The translations under genes were made by a program, and so were the position numbers. A stretch of 64,000 nt of DNA, taken from contig NZ_JANAVY020000001.1 of the NCBI RefSeq assembly GCF_025195085.2, positions 496,001-560,000 on the forward strand, in the 5' to 3' direction. The notes beneath the pieces are model-generated. The model was not told the DNA's origin. It did not search any database and saw only the letters and a list, made by a program, of their open reading frames with translations. This stretch comes from Vibrio intestinalis. Its GTDB lineage: Bacteria > Pseudomonadota > Gammaproteobacteria > Enterobacterales > Vibrionaceae. Positions within the stretch are counted from its first letter, which is position 1; each line of letters begins with the position of its first letter. Shown here one piece after another: positions 62,352 through 64,000 of this stretch.

Positions 62352-64000
62352 GTCTTTGCCCATCACTGCTTTTCTTATCACTCTGATTGTAGCCACGCTC
62401 GCGCTCTCAGCGCAGAGTTACTATTCCAGTCGATTGCTTGAAAACTATCAGGCGCAAGCCAATAAAATCAGCCATGACCTACTTAATCACCGAGATGATA
62501 TTCTCAACTACGATAGCCATGATTCACGCCAGCATTTCAAACTTACGCAAAAAATCGTTGAGCTTGAAAAACGCTCACTCAAACTAAAAAACGAAGCCTC
62601 TAAAGCCCATTGGTTTGAGCTTGGCCATAACCATGAAAACACGCTCTCAACGCTGACCAATTACCACCAGCAACTTAAGCAGATCACCTCAAAGTTAGAT
62701 CTACTCGTGGGCATTCAAGTTGCCAAAAAATACGCAGAAATTTCACTCAATTCTCTATTTAATAAAGCGCTACAAAACATTCCTAACGATCAAAACATCA
62801 ATTGGCAGTTTGTCTCATTCATGCAAGCGAATCAGCTAAGTGACCATGTAAAACACCCGCAAATCAGCCAATTTTCTCAACAGCTTCAAACCATAGAAAA
62901 CCGCCGAAAAAGCCTCAGCCAAACGGTATTAGACGAGCAGCACAAAGCATTCATTGAACAAACAGGCAATCAACTACGTCAACTAAGCCAAAACTCCCTC
63001 AGCCTAACTTGGTTATTTGCCTCAACGGCCATGATGCTTTGCTTGGGCTTATTTATGTATCTGGGCTACCGACGCTATCGACTGCTCAATCAACTCAACC
63101 AAGAGTTAGAGCAAGCGTCAGAAAAAGCACTTAATGCAGCCAAGGCTAAATCACAGTTTTTAGCCACCATGAGCCATGAACTTCGCACACCAATGAACGG
63201 CGTGCTTGGGCTAGCGCAAATCATCGCAACCGATACCAAAGAAGCGACCACCAAACAAAACACCCATATTATTTTGGAGTCAGGCCAACACCTATTAACA
63301 GTGATTAACGACATTTTGGATTTTTCCAAAATTGAAGAGAACAAACTGACTCTAGAAAATGGCATTTTCTATCTCAACCAAGTGATTGCTCCTGTAATGA
63401 GTGCGATACAACCATTAGCAGAAGAAAAGCACATCAAATTTGAGTTAAACCAACAAATTGAACCCAATCGATTTTTCAAAGGCGATAGAGCAAGACTGCG
63501 CCAAATCTTGTTTAACCTAGCAGGCAATGCGGTGAAGTTTACCCACCAAGGTGGTGTCACCATCACGGCCACACTCACACCAGAGCCAAATAGCCAATTA
63601 CAGTTGGCAATCTCAGATACCGGAATCGGCATTCCAGAAGACAAGCACGGCGCAATATTTAAATCCTTTGAACAAGCAGATACCTCAACAACCCGTGAGT
63701 TTGGTGGCAGTGGCTTGGGCCTTGCGATTGTTGAGCGCTTAACTCATCTGATGAGCGGTGAAATTACCTTATCCAGCGAAATCAACCTAGGCAGTACCTT
63801 TACGGTTCGCTTACCGCTCGAAACAGGCCTCAGTCAACAAGTGATTCAAGATGAACAAACACACTTCGCGCCAAGCCAAGATAGGCCACTTAAAATCCTG
63901 CTTGCTGAAGATAACCGCGTAAATGCCATCGTGGCGAAAGGGTTCTGCGCTAAATTGGGCCATAGTGTTGAGATCGCCGAGAACGGCTTAATCGCCACTC
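62344..64000 (+). CDS. Hybrid sensor histidine kinase / response regulator (partial, runs off window)
   Basis: Open from ATG 62344 to the end of the window, 552 residues. TM1 about 6-26, periplasmic helical sensor about 27-215, TM2 about 220-242, HisKA with His278 in LATMSHELRTPMNGVLG, HATPase with FNLAGNAVKFT, SDTGIGIPED and GGSGLGLAIVERL, then a receiver domain beginning KILLAEDNRVNAIVAK. The C-terminal part is outside the window. It is coupled to the peroxidase gene, so redox or peroxide sensing is a reasonable guess. Confidence 0.9.
   Translation, partial: MNRSLPITAFLITLIVATLALSAQSYYSSRLLENYQAQANKISHDLLNHRDDILNYDSHDSRQHFKLTQKIVELEKRSLKLKNEASKAHWFELGHNHENTLSTLTNYHQQLKQITSKLDLLVGIQVAKKYAEISLNSLFNKALQNIPNDQNINWQFVSFMQANQLSDHVKHPQISQFSQQLQTIENRRKSLSQTVLDEQHKAFIEQTGNQLRQLSQNSLSLTWLFASTAMMLCLGLFMYLGYRRYRLLNQLNQELEQASEKALNAAKAKSQFLATMSHELRTPMNGVLGLAQIIATDTKEATTKQNTHIILESGQHLLTVINDILDFSKIEENKLTLENGIFYLNQVIAPVMSAIQPLAEEKHIKFELNQQIEPNRFFKGDRARLRQILFNLAGNAVKFTHQGGVTITATLTPEPNSQLQLAISDTGIGIPEDKHGAIFKSFEQADTSTTREFGGSGLGLAIVERLTHLMSGEITLSSEINLGSTFTVRLPLETGLSQQVIQDEQTHFAPSQDRPLKILLAEDNRVNAIVAKGFCAKLGHSVEIAENGLIAT

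Overview
The window is a stretch of Vibrio-type chromosome (Vibrionaceae, Gammaproteobacteria). The signs are an FabV enoyl-ACP reductase, a 135-residue VicH/H-NS protein, a his operon with hisIE and hisB fusions, a Vibrio-style porin ending in YFDF, and the gene pairs priC-ybaM and mnmA-hflD-purB. No tRNA, rRNA, IS element, prophage or CRISPR array was seen. Most of it is housekeeping DNA with unusually readable regulatory sites. The species cannot be fixed from sequence reading alone.

Layout. 1-1965: N-terminal part of a Fur-controlled TonB-dependent receptor. 2.4-9.9 kb: complete his operon (hisGDCBHAFI, minus strand) with promoter, His-rich leader peptide, attenuator and terminator. 10-13.6 kb: ppsR and ppsA, divergent, with a structured-looking ppsA leader. 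13.6-15.5 kb: an NhaC-superfamily transporter behind a lysine riboswitch, so probably a lysine carrier. 16-21.8 kb: hns/vicH, gsk, a small hypothetical, mnmA-hflD, and purB with a PurR box. 21.9-28 kb: an eight-gene minus-strand operon (NTF2-like, SDR, FAD oxidoreductase, DUF1365, cyclopropane synthase-like, DUF2878, chalcone isomerase-like, DUF3833), the light/singlet-oxygen membrane-lipid cluster, with a candidate ECF promoter and two TTGTACAA-type inverted repeats. 28-34.7 kb: htpX, a 55-residue orphan, and the biotin genes bioBFCD divergent from bioA across a BirA-like operator. 34.7-42.5 kb: DUF2057 protein, porin, dinG, TSUP transporter, priC, ybaM, roxA, xthA.

42.7-48.7 kb is the most distinctive accessory unit: a type I secretion ABC transporter whose LSGGQ signature is missing, an HlyD-type adaptor, and a 945-residue RTX protein built from three copies of one module. 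The RTX gene has a GEMM-I (cyclic-di-GMP) riboswitch in its leader, followed by a sequence that can pair with the Shine-Dalgarno. This is a candidate c-di-GMP-switched secreted adhesin or biofilm-matrix system.

48.8-53.5 kb: fabV and the psrA-fadE unit, whose control region carries PsrA- and FadR-like operators and a possible divergent small RNA. 53.7-58.6 kb: a GT2-GT39-GtrA surface-glycosylation operon divergent from an OmpR/EnvZ-type two-component system. 58.7-64 kb: a PLP enzyme, a DUF1496 protein, a GabD-like dehydrogenase, and a di-heme cytochrome c peroxidase overlapping a hybrid sensor kinase that runs off the window.
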